From Thermococcus guaymasensis DSM 11113 (GTDB taxonomy: Archaea; Methanobacteriota_B; Thermococci; Thermococcales; Thermococcaceae), in assembly GCF_000816105.1 (NCBI RefSeq), contig NZ_CP007140.1, forward strand, positions 1,328,388 through 1,392,387: a stretch of 64,000 bases of DNA. The letters run 5' to 3'. The notes below the pieces were generated by a model. It was not told the origin of the DNA, did not search any database, and saw nothing but the letters and a program-made list of their open reading frames with translations. The position numbers and the translations under genes are program-made. Below, one piece after another: positions 25,452-34,025 of this stretch. The number at the start of each line of letters is the position of its first letter. Position 1 is the first letter of the stretch.

Positions 25452-26198
25452 CTACTTCACAGCCACCAGCCAGTACCGCCTGTCGCTGGGCCTCAGCTCG
25501 TGTCCGTCCCCGTAGATTTTGACCTTCCTGAAGTGCTTTTCCGCCAGAAGTCTCATCTCCCTTGGCGTGTAGATGTTGAGCTCGTCGTTCACGAGGAATG
25601 TCTTAACACTCCCGTCCGGCTTTAGAACCTGCACGAGCCTCTTGAAGTGGAGCTTCTGGAAAGCGGGTTCAACCTCGCGCCAGTCGGTAATCACCAGACG
25701 CTCGTCGCCCTTCTGCTCGTCCCACACTATCGGGCCGTCGCTCCCGCCGTAGAACCAGCACGGGAAGTCGGCTACGAAGACCCCGCCTGGCCTTAGGGTC
25801 CGCTTTACAGAATTAAATAATTCCTGAATTGCAGAATCATCGAAGTACATAATTGATGAGAAGAACATCGTCACGGCGTCAAACTCCTCCTCGAAGTCAA
25901 TTCCGAGAGCGTTTCCCCGAATAAACTCGATATCGAGCCCCTCTGCCCCTGCCTTTCTCCTCGCGACTGCGAGCATCTCTTCGTGGAGGTCGAGGCCGGT
26001 AACTTGGTACCCGCGCCGCGCGAGTTCGAGCGTCGGGATTCCCGTCCCACAGGCGAGGTCTAAGATTTTCCTCACTTCTCCTTCGGCTTCATTCTGGAAG
26101 AGCTCCTCCACGAAGTCTATCTCCCTGGAAACCCGCTTCGCCCTTCTCCTGTAAATGGCATCATAGTATTCCGCCAGAACGGTGTAAAGCTCGTGCAT
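25452..26198 (-). CDS. SAM-dependent class I methyltransferase
   Basis: A 248-residue methyltransferase. SAM motifs: ILDLACGTGIPTLELA (motif I), VTGLDLHEEML (II) and FDAVTMFFSSIMYF (IV), followed by LRPGGVFVADFP. It resembles small-molecule methyltransferases of the UbiE/SmtA group. ATG 26198 has GGTGGTGCG before it; TATA GGGTTTTAACTTG is near 26235 in the end of the upstream gene. Substrate unknown. Confidence 0.87.
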   Translation of the reverse strand: MHELYTVLAEYYDAIYRRRAKRVSREIDFVEELFQNEAEGEVRKILDLACGTGIPTLELARRGYQVTGLDLHEEMLAVARRKAGAEGLDIEFIRGNALGIDFEEEFDAVTMFFSSIMYFDDSAIQELFNSVKRTLRPGGVFVADFPCWFYGGSDGPIVWDEQKGDERLVITDWREVEPAFQKLHFKRLVQVLKPDGSVKTFLVNDELNIYTPREMRLLAEKHFRKVKIYGDGHELRPSDRRYWLVAVK

Positions 26199-26229
26199 CG
26201 CACCACCAAAATTTGAAAGGCAGTTCAAG

Positions 26230-27198
26230 TTAAAACCCTTCCCCAAGCTCCCTGAAGGCCTCAATTAAGATGCTGTTCTCCTCCGGTTTCCTAACAGAAA
26301 ACCTGACATATCCTGGCAGGCCAAAGCTTTCACAGCTCCTTAGGAGGATTCCCCTCTCTTTCATTGCCTTCACGAACTCCTCGGCGTTGCCAACGCGCTT
26401 GATGAAGAAGTTTGCGTCGCTTTTCACACCGAGGGCTCTCTCAAGTCTCTCCTTCTCGCGCCAGATGAGGGGCATCGTCTTCATGAGGTGCTCGAAGCCA
26501 TCTTTAAGAAGGAACTCAAGGAAAGCAACCCCCATCGAGCCTATGCTCCAGGGCATTCTCACGCTCCTGAATGCCTCTTCAAAGCCTATGACGTAGCCGA
26601 CCCTTATCCCAGGCAGGCCGTAGCTCTTTGTGAACGTCCGGAGCTTCACGAGGTTTTCTCCTTCAGGGCTCTCCGGGTTCCTCACGAAGTCTATGAAGGC
26701 CTCGTCTAGGACGAGGAGTGCACCTCTATCTTCCACCGCGTCAAGGAGCGACCCGAGCTCCCTTGTGCGGTAGAACTTCCCGTCAGGGTTGTTCGGGTTG
26801 CAGAAGAACACCACAGAATCTCTCTCAACGAGTTCGGCCAGCTTTTCGGGCTCGTTCGGGCCTTTAATGACCTCCGCTCCAAAAATCCTTGCAGCCCTCT
26901 CGTACTCGCCGTATGTATGGCGGGGGATTATGACCTTTCTCCCACGGAGCGCGAGGATCCCGAGGAGGTAGAGCGCCTCAGTGATGCCCGCAGTGACCGT
27001 CAATGGTTCGCCCACCAGCTCCACCAGCCCCTCCTCAAGCCTCTCGTAGTATGGGTAGCGGGTGCTTATCTCCTTGGCGCGTTCGAACATCTCGTCGAGC
27101 CACTCCGGCGGGTAGGGATTGAGTGATGCTGAAAAGTCCAGCAGTCCTTCCTCCCTTGCACCGCCATGATATGTAGCGAACTTCACGGGCTTAAGCAT
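26230..27198 (-). CDS. cobD: PLP-dependent aminotransferase, CobD-like threonine-phosphate decarboxylase
   Basis: A 322-residue fold-type I PLP enzyme with [21 protein letters not shown] at its start, [18 protein letters not shown] and the PLP lysine in [16 protein letters not shown]. The family includes histidinol-phosphate aminotransferase and CobD. The HGG...DFSASLNP start and the 16-base overlap with cbiB, whose substrate (R)-1-amino-2-propanol phosphate is made by CobD, favour the cobalamin role. ATG 27198 is chosen over a longer frame. HisC-like activity cannot be excluded. Confidence 0.85.
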   Translation of the reverse strand: MLKPVKFATYHGGAREEGLLDFSASLNPYPPEWLDEMFERAKEISTRYPYYERLEEGLVELVGEPLTVTAGITEALYLLGILALRGRKVIIPRHTYGEYERAARIFGAEVIKGPNEPEKLAELVERDSVVFFCNPNNPDGKFYRTRELGSLLDAVEDRGALLVLDEAFIDFVRNPESPEGENLVKLRTFTKSYGLPGIRVGYVIGFEEAFRSVRMPWSIGSMGVAFLEFLLKDGFEHLMKTMPLIWREKERLERALGVKSDANFFIKRVGNAEEFVKAMKERGILLRSCESFGLPGYVRFSVRKPEENSILIEAFRELGEGF

Positions 27199-28067
27199 GG
27201 AATCGCCCCCAACATCAGCAGTACCAGAACTATTGCAACCCATTCTCCAACAACGATTAGATAAAACTCCAACGCCCGCTTTATGTCGTCGTTCCTAGGC
27301 GTCCTGCCCGGAAAGCGGTAGAGGCCGGGCTTTTCGAGCCACACGCCGAGGACTGCGCTCATGGCCGAGATAGGCTTGTCGGAGTTTATCTTGAACCTCG
27401 CGAGGCGGTAGTGTCTGAGAACCTTCCCGCCACCGAACGGGAGGTAGAGGAGAACCGTTAATCGAGCAGGAACGAAATTGAGAAGGTCGTCAAGCCTCGC
27501 TGAAAACTTGCCAAAGAACTCGTAGCGCTCGTTCCTGTATCCGAGCATGGCATCGAGGGTGTTCACGGCGCGGTAGACCAGAGCTCCTGGAAGGCCGAAT
27601 AGGAGGAAGTAGAAGAGAGGAGCAACGACGGAGTCATTGAGGTTCTCGGCGAGGCTCTCTATTGCGGCCGAGTTCAGGTGGGCCTCGTCGAGGTTCCTAA
27701 CGTCTCTGCTAACTATCATCGAGACCGCTTTCCTTTTTTCCTCGATGCTCTCAGTTACGGTTCTGGCGACGTGCTCGTACAGACTCCTCACCGCAAAGGA
27801 GCTTTTAAGGAAGTAAACTGCGAGGGTGTAGTTGAGGGGGAACGGAAGGTAAAACGGGATGAGCGAGAGCGCAAGGGCAAAGGCCACCACAATGAGAGTT
27901 GTAAAAGTTCCGGCGAGAAAATCTGGGACGGGGCCTTTCCTCTTCCACCTCCTGTCCAGAAGGCCCGCTATGCTTCCGAACCAGACCACGGGGTGGAGTC
28001 TGGCCGGCGGCTCTCCAAGGAGAAAGTCCCAGAGCAGGGCAAGGAGGAAGATGGCAGCTGGCTCCAT
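27183..28067 (-). CDS. cbiB: Adenosylcobinamide-phosphate synthase CbiB
   Basis: A 294-residue integral membrane protein with family motifs [21 protein letters not shown] at the start, [35 protein letters not shown] and [13 protein letters not shown]. It joins adenosylcobyric acid to aminopropanol (phosphate), giving adenosylcobinamide (phosphate). ATG 28067 starts at [12 protein letters not shown], as expected for the first helix. Operon with the CobD-like gene; divergent from the PP-loop gene. Confidence 0.95.
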   Translation of the reverse strand: MEPAAIFLLALLWDFLLGEPPARLHPVVWFGSIAGLLDRRWKRKGPVPDFLAGTFTTLIVVAFALALSLIPFYLPFPLNYTLAVYFLKSSFAVRSLYEHVARTVTESIEEKRKAVSMIVSRDVRNLDEAHLNSAAIESLAENLNDSVVAPLFYFLLFGLPGALVYRAVNTLDAMLGYRNERYEFFGKFSARLDDLLNFVPARLTVLLYLPFGGGKVLRHYRLARFKINSDKPISAMSAVLGVWLEKPGLYRFPGRTPRNDDIKRALEFYLIVVGEWVAIVLVLLMLGAIPCLSP

Positions 28068-28177
28068 TTTAGTGGCCCTCCTTGTTCGATAGTGTGTTCC
28101 TGATGCTGTGTGTTTCATTCACGAGTCGAGCATAATGGATAAAAAGTCCGATGGGTTTATAGGTTTGGTGGTCTGGA

Positions 28178-28828
28178 GTGCGTAGAAAAAGAGGCGTGGC
28201 CTTTTTCTCTGGGGGCAAGGACATCATTTACGCTATTCACCTTGTCCAAAAGAGAGAGGTAGAAGTCCCTTACTTGCTCGCGCTCAAAACGACGATAGGA
28301 ACCTCACCCCACTGGGAGAACTTTTCAGCCCTCAAAACGCTCGCCGAGGCGATGGGGAAGGAGCTTCTCACGTTTGACATGGCGCGGGGTAGCAAAGCGC
28401 TGGCTGAGTTCATATCCTCACTGGACGTTGACTACCTGATAGCGGGCGACGTTTTGCTTGAAGATCACCTGAGGTGGATTGAGCTCATCGCGGAAGAGGC
28501 AGGAGTCAAACCCCTCGAACCGCTCTGGGGCTGGGATACGAGGGAGCTTGCCGAGGAAATCCTGGGGGCTGGCTTCGAGTACGCGATAATAGCTGTGGAT
28601 AAGAAGAAGCTCGGGGAAGAGTGGCTCGGCTACACTTTCCGCTCCCTCAGAGATTTGGAGCGGTTTCTTGAGCGGAACCCTGATATTGATCCAATAGGGG
28701 AGTTCGGGGAGTTCCACACGGTCGTTTTAGCGTCCCCGCTCTTTGAGGGGCGCTTTGCTCTTGAAATCCTCTCCACCGAGGAGAGCGAGAGGTATCACTG
28801 GGTCAGGTTTGGGCTGAGAAAAAGGTAA
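28178..28828 (+). CDS. PP-loop ATPase, diphthine-ammonia ligase (DPH6)-like
   Basis: A 216-residue protein with an N-terminal PP-loop SGGKD (GVAFFSGGKDIIYAIHL) and family motif IDPIGEFGEFHTVV near the end, as in COG2102 proteins including Dph6, which amidates diphthine on elongation factor 2. Dph2 of the same pathway is at 48170. Its place at the head of the cobalamin cluster might instead suggest a cobamide-related amidation. GTG start at 28178; TATA GGTTTATAGG near 28154. Confidence 0.8.
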   Translation: MRRKRGVAFFSGGKDIIYAIHLVQKREVEVPYLLALKTTIGTSPHWENFSALKTLAEAMGKELLTFDMARGSKALAEFISSLDVDYLIAGDVLLEDHLRWIELIAEEAGVKPLEPLWGWDTRELAEEILGAGFEYAIIAVDKKKLGEEWLGYTFRSLRDLERFLERNPDIDPIGEFGEFHTVVLASPLFEGRFALEILSTEESERYHWVRFGLRKR

Positions 28829-28862
28829 ATAGAGCTAAAGCAAAGATATGGGCGGTGATAGA

Positions 28863-29096
28863 ATGGGCGAGATAGTTCTCAGGATAACGGTTCCAGATGG
28901 CTGGGGAGAGGAGATGAAAAAGGCCCTGGAGCGGAGGCTCGTCATAGATGTTGCGAGGGAGCTCCAGAAGAGGATTGAGGAGGCGAAGAGGTTCGAGGAA
29001 ATAGTGGGGAGCATCAGGATAGAGGACGAAGGCAAGGCAAGGGCGCTTGAAGACGAGATTGCGAGAGAGATAGCCAGGCGCTATGGAGTGGTCTGA
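28863..29096 (+). CDS. VapB-like antitoxin
   Basis: A 77-residue protein: MGEIVLRITVPDGWGEEM strand start, then long charged helices (EELQ/EEAKRFEEIVG...EIAREIARRYGVV). The plan is that of archaeal VapB antitoxins. GGTGATAGA precedes the ATG at 28863. The PIN toxin ATG follows its TGA immediately. Confidence 0.78.
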   Translation: MGEIVLRITVPDGWGEEMKKALERRLVIDVARELQKRIEEAKRFEEIVGSIRIEDEGKARALEDEIAREIARRYGVV

Positions 29097-29528
29097 ATGG
29101 AGGTCGTACTGGATTACAACGTGGTGTTCTCCGCTCTTTACAATAAAGGCGTTGCCTGCAGACTTTTCATGCTGAACCACGTAACGAGAGACGTTGAATT
29201 TTTAGTCCCAGCATATTTCTGGGAGGAAGTCGAGCGAAAAAAAGACCGCCTTATCAGATTAACTCACCTAACAGAGGAGGACTTCGAATTCATTCTCAGA
29301 ATTATCAAATCCCAGACGATAACGATGCCAGAGCACGTCGTTAAGACCGGCATAGACGAGGCCCTCTCCCTGTCTCCTGACCCAAAAGACGTTCCTTATG
29401 TGGCTCTTGCACTCGCCCTTAATCTTCCACTTGTTACGGGGGACTTGAAACTGAGAAACACCATCAGAGATAGAATCGTCGTTTATTCTCCCTCGGAGCT
29501 GTTAAAACTCATGGGTGGCTCCATATGA
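29097..29528 (+). CDS. PIN-domain toxin, VapC-like
   Basis: A 143-residue PIN nuclease: VVLDYNVVFSALYN (Asp), FWEEVERKKD (Glu), SPDPKDVPYVALALAL (Asp) and LVTGDLKLRN (Asp). It starts one base after the antitoxin stop and overlaps cobZ by four bases (ATGA). A toxin-antitoxin pair is thus wired translationally into the cobalamin salvage operon. Confidence 0.87.
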   Translation: MEVVLDYNVVFSALYNKGVACRLFMLNHVTRDVEFLVPAYFWEEVERKKDRLIRLTHLTEEDFEFILRIIKSQTITMPEHVVKTGIDEALSLSPDPKDVPYVALALALNLPLVTGDLKLRNTIRDRIVVYSPSELLKLMGGSI

Positions 29529-29947
29529 CCCCCAAAGAACTACTCTCCCGCCTCGAATCCAGGGGTATAACCCTTGAAAAGATGCTCGACACCGCGTTAG
29601 AGCTCTACATCGGCTACGAGCGCGAGAGAGTTCGGGAAAGGCTGAGGGAGCTGATGCTCCGCTACCTCGGCGACATCAACGTTCAGGCCTTACTTCTCTC
29701 GGCCCTGCTCCTTGAGGAGAACTTCAGCGTCGAGGGCGACCCAGTAAACTTAGTGGCGGATGAGCTGATAGGGATAAACATCGCCGAACTCATAGGCGGA
29801 AAGATGGCGCTCTTCAACTTCTTCTACTACGACACGAAAAAGCCCGGAATCCTTGCCGAGCTCCCGCCCTTCCTCGACGACGCCATCGGTGGCTTCATAG
29901 CGGGCTGCATGACAAGGCTCTTTCAGGAGACGGGTGAGAGGCCATGA
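29525..29947 (+). CDS. cobZ: CobZ, alpha-ribazole-5'-phosphate phosphatase (PgpA-like)
   Basis: A 140-residue protein of the PgpA-related family to which Methanosarcina mazei CobZ belongs: [76 protein letters not shown]. In archaeal cobamide assembly CobZ removes the last phosphate of the nucleotide loop. The flanking cobS and nearby cobY support this; a phosphatidylglycerophosphatase role is less likely. Overlaps both neighbours by four bases. Confidence 0.88.
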   Translation: MTPKELLSRLESRGITLEKMLDTALELYIGYERERVRERLRELMLRYLGDINVQALLLSALLLEENFSVEGDPVNLVADELIGINIAELIGGKMALFNFFYYDTKKPGILAELPPFLDDAIGGFIAGCMTRLFQETGERP

Positions 29948-30639
29948 AAGACCTGCTGCCGTTCTTTACCAGGATTTCAGTGAGAGGAGACTTCGAGCGG
30001 GTTAGGGGAGAGTTGTGGGCGCTCCCCCTGCTCGCACCCGTGACCTCTGCCTTAGGGACTCTGGTTCTCTACCTGAAGCTCCCCCTCTCGAACGTTCTTG
30101 CGATTTTAGCCCTCTACTTAACGATAGGCCTGCTCCACCTCGACGGCTTAGCCGACTGGGCCGACGGGATGATGGTCAAGGGCGACCGCGAGAGGAAGAT
30201 AAAGGCTATGAAAGACCTCAACACTGGAATAGCGGGACTTTTTGCTGTCGTTATGGCCCTCTTCCTGCAGGTTTACTCCCTCCAGCTCGTTCCTTTCTAT
30301 GCCCTCTTCTTGGCGGAGCTGAACTCCAAGTTCGCCATGCTTCTCGCCCTCGCAACGAAGAAGCCAATCGGCCAAGGGCTCGGAGCGTATTTTATGGAAG
30401 GCATCGATAAAAAGCAGTTGGCCCTCGGAACGGCCATCTACCTTCTCCTGCTCCTTCCCTTGGTTTACATTGAACCGCGCTCCTTAGCTTCCCTTCTCGG
30501 CCTCCTGGCGGGAGCATACGTCATTTACCTCTCGCTAAGGAACTTCGGCGGGCTAAACGGCGACTGCATCGGGGCAGTTGCTGAAATAACGAGAGCCGGG
30601 GCACTTTTAGGCATGGCGGTGGTTTGGCAAGTGATTTAA
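29944..30639 (+). CDS. cobS: Adenosylcobinamide-GDP ribazoletransferase CobS
   Basis: A 231-residue polytopic membrane protein with the metal-binding [13 protein letters not shown] of CobS. It begins [23 protein letters not shown] and contains [21 protein letters not shown] and [15 protein letters not shown]. It joins adenosyl-GDP-cobinamide with alpha-ribazole (phosphate) at the membrane. It overlaps cobZ (ATGA). Confidence 0.95.
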   Translation: MKDLLPFFTRISVRGDFERVRGELWALPLLAPVTSALGTLVLYLKLPLSNVLAILALYLTIGLLHLDGLADWADGMMVKGDRERKIKAMKDLNTGIAGLFAVVMALFLQVYSLQLVPFYALFLAELNSKFAMLLALATKKPIGQGLGAYFMEGIDKKQLALGTAIYLLLLLPLVYIEPRSLASLLGLLAGAYVIYLSLRNFGGLNGDCIGAVAEITRAGALLGMAVVWQVI

Positions 30640-30671
30640 AGGAAAGACACTAAACATTGAACGGTGGGAGA

Positions 30672-30797
30672 ATGGAGGACATAGAGAGGATATTTACGAA
30701 ACTTCCGCCAGAGGCAAGAAAAGAGCTGTTGGATTATGCCGAATTCCTGCTCGCAAAGTATGGACGAAGACTTCAGAAGGGTCCCCTACTCCATTAA
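30672..30797 (+). CDS. Short DUF2281-like protein (orphan antitoxin-like)
   Basis: A 41-residue frame: MEDIERIFTKLPPEARKELL, then DYAEFLLAKYG and a short basic end. The LPPE...ELLDYAEFLL pattern is that of DUF2281, small proteins that are usually the antitoxin partner of a PIN or similar toxin. GGTGGGAGA lies before the ATG. No toxin gene follows; cobY starts 30 bases later, so this may be the remnant of a lost pair or part of the cob operon. Confidence 0.65.
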   Translation: MEDIERIFTKLPPEARKELLDYAEFLLAKYGRRLQKGPLLH

Positions 30798-30827
30798 GGT
30801 CGTTTTTCTCTGATTCGGGGATTGCCT

Positions 30828-31364
30828 ATGATAATCATCATGGCAGGCGGAAGGTCGAGCAGAATGGGCAGGGAAAAGCCCGTCCTGAAGGTTGGCGGAG
30901 TGCCGATGCTCCTGCGGATTTACTATGAAGCCGAAAAAGCCGGCGAGACCGTCGTGGCCCTCTCGCGGAACACTCCGAAGACAAGGGAGCTCTGCCTCCG
31001 CGAGGGGATTTCCTTCGTTGAGACGCCGGGAAAGGGGTACGTTAAGGACGTGATGTATCTCCTCCGCGAGTTCGGGCCTTTCGTCAGCGTTTCCTCAGAC
31101 CTGCCTTTTGTTACGGTAAGCGACATCGCGGCAGTAAAGAAGGCCTTCGACGGCGAGACGAGCATAACGGGGGTCCTTCCGCTAAGGCTGGTTCCGAAGG
31201 ACTTAAAGCCTTTACTCTATAAGGGCTATGCAATCGTTGGCTTAAACGCCGTTGGGGCAGAGGGAGAGCGGTTTTTCGAGCTAAGCAACCCGCTGTTGGC
31301 CATCAACGTGAACACGCCGGAGGAGTTAAGACTTGCCAACAGGATAGCAAGGCTGGTGGGATAA
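30828..31364 (+). CDS. cobY: Adenosylcobinamide-phosphate guanylyltransferase CobY
   Basis: A 178-residue nucleotidyltransferase with the signature MIIIMAGGRSSRMGREKPVL and SSDLPFVTVSDI. CobY is the archaeal, kinase-free replacement of bacterial CobU; it activates adenosylcobinamide phosphate with GTP. ATG 30828 is chosen over an in-frame TTG six bases upstream. Last gene of the B12 cluster. Confidence 0.93.
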   Translation: MIIIMAGGRSSRMGREKPVLKVGGVPMLLRIYYEAEKAGETVVALSRNTPKTRELCLREGISFVETPGKGYVKDVMYLLREFGPFVSVSSDLPFVTVSDIAAVKKAFDGETSITGVLPLRLVPKDLKPLLYKGYAIVGLNAVGAEGERFFELSNPLLAINVNTPEELRLANRIARLVG

Positions 31365-31416
31365 ACATCTCCCGGCTAAGGACGAAGACCGCGGTTGGCT
31401 GGAATCGTTTTCATCG

Positions 31417-31919
31417 TTATCCCTCAAGGAAGGACTTTACCTCCCCCGGGTCACCAAGGTCGATCGCCTTTACCCCCCAGAGCCTCGCTGTAAAGCGGAG
31501 CTCCTCGGTGTAGTCGCCGGGAACCAGCGAGAGGTGGTTGGCCCCCATGGCCGAGATGAAGGTTTCTTTGTCGAGTGGGTTCTTTATGGCGGTGTGCGGC
31601 CACTGTTTGCCCCATTTGAGTTTCGACTCCCTCTCCTCAGTTATCTCGAGGCCCTCCGCGAGGAAGTAGAGGAGGTAGTACTCTCCCCCGCGACGTATGA
31701 GTCTTGCCACGGTAAACTCCGCCGGAGGGGTTCTGTAAGTTAGCGCCCCGCCGCTCGCCCCCTGGCACTGTCCTTGGATTGTTGTGGCTCTCAGGTTCTC
31801 CTCGGGATTCTCGCTCAGCCTCGCGTAGTAGAGCGATGAAGCGCCGCAGTTGGCTATCATGACGACCTCATCGTCCACGTACTTTATGTCTCCAAAGAGC
31901 GGGGGCCTTCCGCTAAGCC
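31417..31919 (-). pseudogene. C-terminal remnant of a fucose/arabinose isomerase-like protein
   Basis: The minus strand encodes, without stop, LSGRPPLFGDIKYVDDEVVM and then IANCGASSLYYARL, TTIQGQCQGASGGALTYRTP, SAMGANHLSLVPGDY, ending before TAA/TGA at 31417. These motifs are the C-terminal domain of L-fucose isomerase-like sugar isomerases, normally over 400 residues. The frame opens exactly where the repeat element at 31920 ends, so about two thirds of the gene is missing. A GTG at 31878 could start a 153-residue product, but a domain lacking most of the active site is unlikely to work. Confidence 0.78.
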
Positions 31920-31972
31920 GACCTCCTTCCCGCCCTGAAGGGCGAGGCTTTCAAAAGAAAAAACTGATGTAA
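31920..31972 (-). repeat. Solo hairpin element, copy 3
   Basis: On the minus strand: TTAC, ATCAG, TTTTTTCTTTTGAAAGCC, the hairpin TCGCCCTTCAGGGCGGGA and AGGAGGTC. The stem is perfect (CGCCCT/AGGGCG with a loop change seen only here). It adjoins the truncated isomerase gene at the GGTC side. A nine-base direct repeat TAAGCCGAC occurs at 31914-31922 and again at 31970-31978, flanking the element. Confidence 0.65.
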
Positions 31973-32014
31973 GCCGACTCTCTCGTCTGAGAGATATTTC
32001 CCTTTAACGTGAGT

Positions 32015-32815
32015 TCACATTCCCGCGAGCTCCCAACCTTTTTGATGGGTCTCTATCCCATCTGTTTTCACATTTAGAGCTTTTATCTCTCCCTTCAGCT
32101 TCCTCAAAAACGTCCCAAACACCTCGTCATTAGTCAGAACTTCGTAGCTTTCCGGGTATTCCTCGCGGAGCAGCTCCTGGAACTCTCTTCCCGCCGCACG
32201 GAGGTTGAGCATCTCAAAGAAATAGTGATCCGTGAAGCCCCTCGTGTCCTCGACTATGGCGGAGACGTCCGTTATCCCCGGAATTATCGGGCTGACGAAG
32301 GCGTAGGCCCTTAGCCCGGCCTCATAGATCTCCTTGAGGGCGTTTACCCTTGCCTCGTGGACGGGCGTCAGTGGCTCGAAGAGCCTTTTCTCCCTTCCGG
32401 TGAAGCCGTTTATAGTGAGGCCAACTTCTATCGTCCTGAATTCTTTGAAAAGGTCAATATCCCTTGTCACCAGCGGCGATTTCGTGAGCACAGAGAGTTC
32501 GTTTCTCTTGTCCATGTACCTCAAGACCCTTCTCGTGAGCTTTAATTCGGTCTCTATCGGCTGGTACGGGTCGCTCACCGTGGACATCACAACCGTCCCT
32601 GAAACATGCTTCCTTGCCAGATCGGGCGCGTTTGTCTTAACCTCAACCCAGCACCCCCATCTCCCGTAGTCATTCCACCGTGTCAGGAACTTGGCGTAGC
32701 AGTACTCACAGGCGAAGGCGCAGCCGACGTACTGGTTGATGCTCCAAGAAACACCCGGAATCCGGGATTTAGTGTAGATGCTCTTGGCGTGCTTCTTTAT
32801 AACCCGAACCTTCAT
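32015..32815 (-). CDS. Radical SAM protein, SplB-like (COG1533)
   Basis: A 266-residue protein with GCAFACEYCYAKF (CX3CX2C) near residue 31, preceded by GVSWSINQYVG, and followed by STVSDPYQPIE and LTKSPLVTRD, as in COG1533, relatives of spore photoproduct lyase. Archaeal members have no proven substrate, DNA or RNA being suspected. The ATG at 32815 follows AAAGG-type sequence; the next gene is divergent with 38 bases between starts. Confidence 0.88.
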   Translation of the reverse strand: MKVRVIKKHAKSIYTKSRIPGVSWSINQYVGCAFACEYCYAKFLTRWNDYGRWGCWVEVKTNAPDLARKHVSGTVVMSTVSDPYQPIETELKLTRRVLRYMDKRNELSVLTKSPLVTRDIDLFKEFRTIEVGLTINGFTGREKRLFEPLTPVHEARVNALKEIYEAGLRAYAFVSPIIPGITDVSAIVEDTRGFTDHYFFEMLNLRAAGREFQELLREEYPESYEVLTNDEVFGTFLRKLKGEIKALNVKTDGIETHQKGWELAGM

Positions 32816-32853
32816 AAGTGGAACTCAGAAACCCTTCTTAAAAGGTGAGCGAT

Positions 32854-33504
32854 ATGAAGCTGAGGGTTCGCCGTCGGCCGGTTAAGTACGCACGGCTTGA
32901 AGTGATGCCGGATGGGACGGTTCTGGTCACTGCCCCTGAGGGCTTCGACGTTGATGGCCTGCTTGAGAGGCACCGTGGCTGGCTTGAGGGTAAGCTGGCC
33001 GAGATAGGGGGGCTCAGGGAGGTTGCGGAGTCGGGTTTCCCCATCAACGGTGAGTTCTATCGGGTCATCCACGGGAGACGGCCCAAGGTTCACGAGCGCT
33101 TCAAAACAATCGTCTTCTCCCCCACCCCTGATGATGTAATAATCTATCTAAAAAAGATTCTCAGGGAGGAGCTTCTGGCCCTTCTGAATTCCTATGCGGA
33201 GAGAATGGGAGTAGAGCCTGGAAAAATCTACATCAGGCACCAGAAGAGCAAGTGGGGAAGCTGTTCAGCGAGGGGAAACTTGAACTTCAATGTTCGCCTC
33301 ATCTCTCTTCCCAGAACGCTGAGAGAGTACGTTGTAGTCCACGAGCTTGCCCACCTCAGGCACCTGAACCATTCGAAGGCTTTCTGGAAACTTGTCGGGG
33401 AGTTCTATCCCGACTACAAACACGCCAGAAAGGAACTCAAGAAGTGGTGGACGATAGTCGAGTTAAATCCCTACTGGAACTGGCTGGAGGGGGGCAAGGT
33501 TTAG
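32854..33504 (+). CDS. YgjP/SprT-like zinc metallopeptidase (DUF45)
   Basis: A 216-residue protein: an N-terminal beta part (VMPDGTVLVTAPEGFD), then RHQKSKWGSCSARGNLNFN, the zinc motif VVHELAHLRHLNHS, and YKHARKELKKWW. This is the DUF45/YgjP family, related to WLM/SprT proteases. ATG 32854 has GGTGA five bases before it. The NfeD-like gene starts two bases after the stop, suggesting joint transcription. Confidence 0.9.
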   Translation: MKLRVRRRPVKYARLEVMPDGTVLVTAPEGFDVDGLLERHRGWLEGKLAEIGGLREVAESGFPINGEFYRVIHGRRPKVHERFKTIVFSPTPDDVIIYLKKILREELLALLNSYAERMGVEPGKIYIRHQKSKWGSCSARGNLNFNVRLISLPRTLREYVVVHELAHLRHLNHSKAFWKLVGEFYPDYKHARKELKKWWTIVELNPYWNWLEGGKV

Positions 33505-33506
33505 AG

Positions 33507-33896
33507 ATGGGGCGTATAAAGGCCAAAAGCCTGCTCAAGCTCCTTGCATTGATGGCAGACGAAATTATTCTCGGCGTTTTCATTTTTCTGATACTCCCTC
33601 AGATGGGTGTGGAGATTCCCATAGGGGCAGCTCTACTCGTGCTTGCGGTCATACTCGCCAAGGACTTCCTTATAGCTCCATTCCTCCTTGGTGGTGGGGC
33701 GGATAGAAAGCCAAAGACTGGCCCCGAGGGGCTGATAGGGAGAACGGCCCTCGTTGTGGAAGACCTCTCTCCGGAAGGCCTCGTTAAGCTCGACGGCGAA
33801 CTCTGGAGGGCGGAGTGCATTAGTGGGATGGCAAAAAGAGGAGAACGAGTTAAGGTCGCGGACGTCAGGGGCACTAAGCTCCTCGTGGAGTGCTAA
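33507..33896 (+). CDS. NfeD-like membrane protein (short form)
   Basis: A 129-residue protein with two hydrophobic helices (DEIILGVFIFLILPQ and IGAALLVLAVILAKDFLIAPFLL) and a C-terminal OB-fold (GPEGLIGRTALVVEDLSPEGLVKLDGELW...GERVKVADVRGTKLLVE) typical of NfeD. A second NfeD protein is at 35861 beside the stomatin. The start at 33507 follows the peptidase stop with GAGAT spacing; a long in-frame extension upstream would overlap the peptidase gene and was rejected. Confidence 0.82.
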   Translation: MGRIKAKSLLKLLALMADEIILGVFIFLILPQMGVEIPIGAALLVLAVILAKDFLIAPFLLGGGADRKPKTGPEGLIGRTALVVEDLSPEGLVKLDGELWRAECISGMAKRGERVKVADVRGTKLLVEC

Positions 33897-33930
33897 GGGT
33901 CTGAAGAGCCCTTTGATTGTCTCATTAACA

Positions 33931-33957
33931 TTTTGTCTGTTTTTGGCCTTCTTTTTT
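33931..33957 (+). terminator. T-tract terminator after the NfeD-like gene
   Basis: Three T runs (TTTT, TTTTT, TTTTTT) in 27 bases, 35-60 bases past the stop and between convergent genes: the usual archaeal intrinsic terminator pattern. Confidence 0.55.
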
Positions 33958-33972
33958 CAATGTTCAATGTCC

Positions 33973-33995
33973 TGTGTCTGTTGCAAACAGGCACA
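33973..33995. other. Imperfect inverted repeat in convergent intergenic space
   Basis: TGTG-T-CTGTTTGC-like left arm and AAACAG-G-CACA right arm: TGTGTCTGTT / AAACAGGCACA around GC. It sits just past the T-tract between the NfeD-like gene and the minus-strand gene at 34026 and could stabilise a 3' end. No further function seen. Confidence 0.35.
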
Positions 33996-34025
33996 ACATC
34001 TCAATCCATTAGAAAAATGGAAAAG

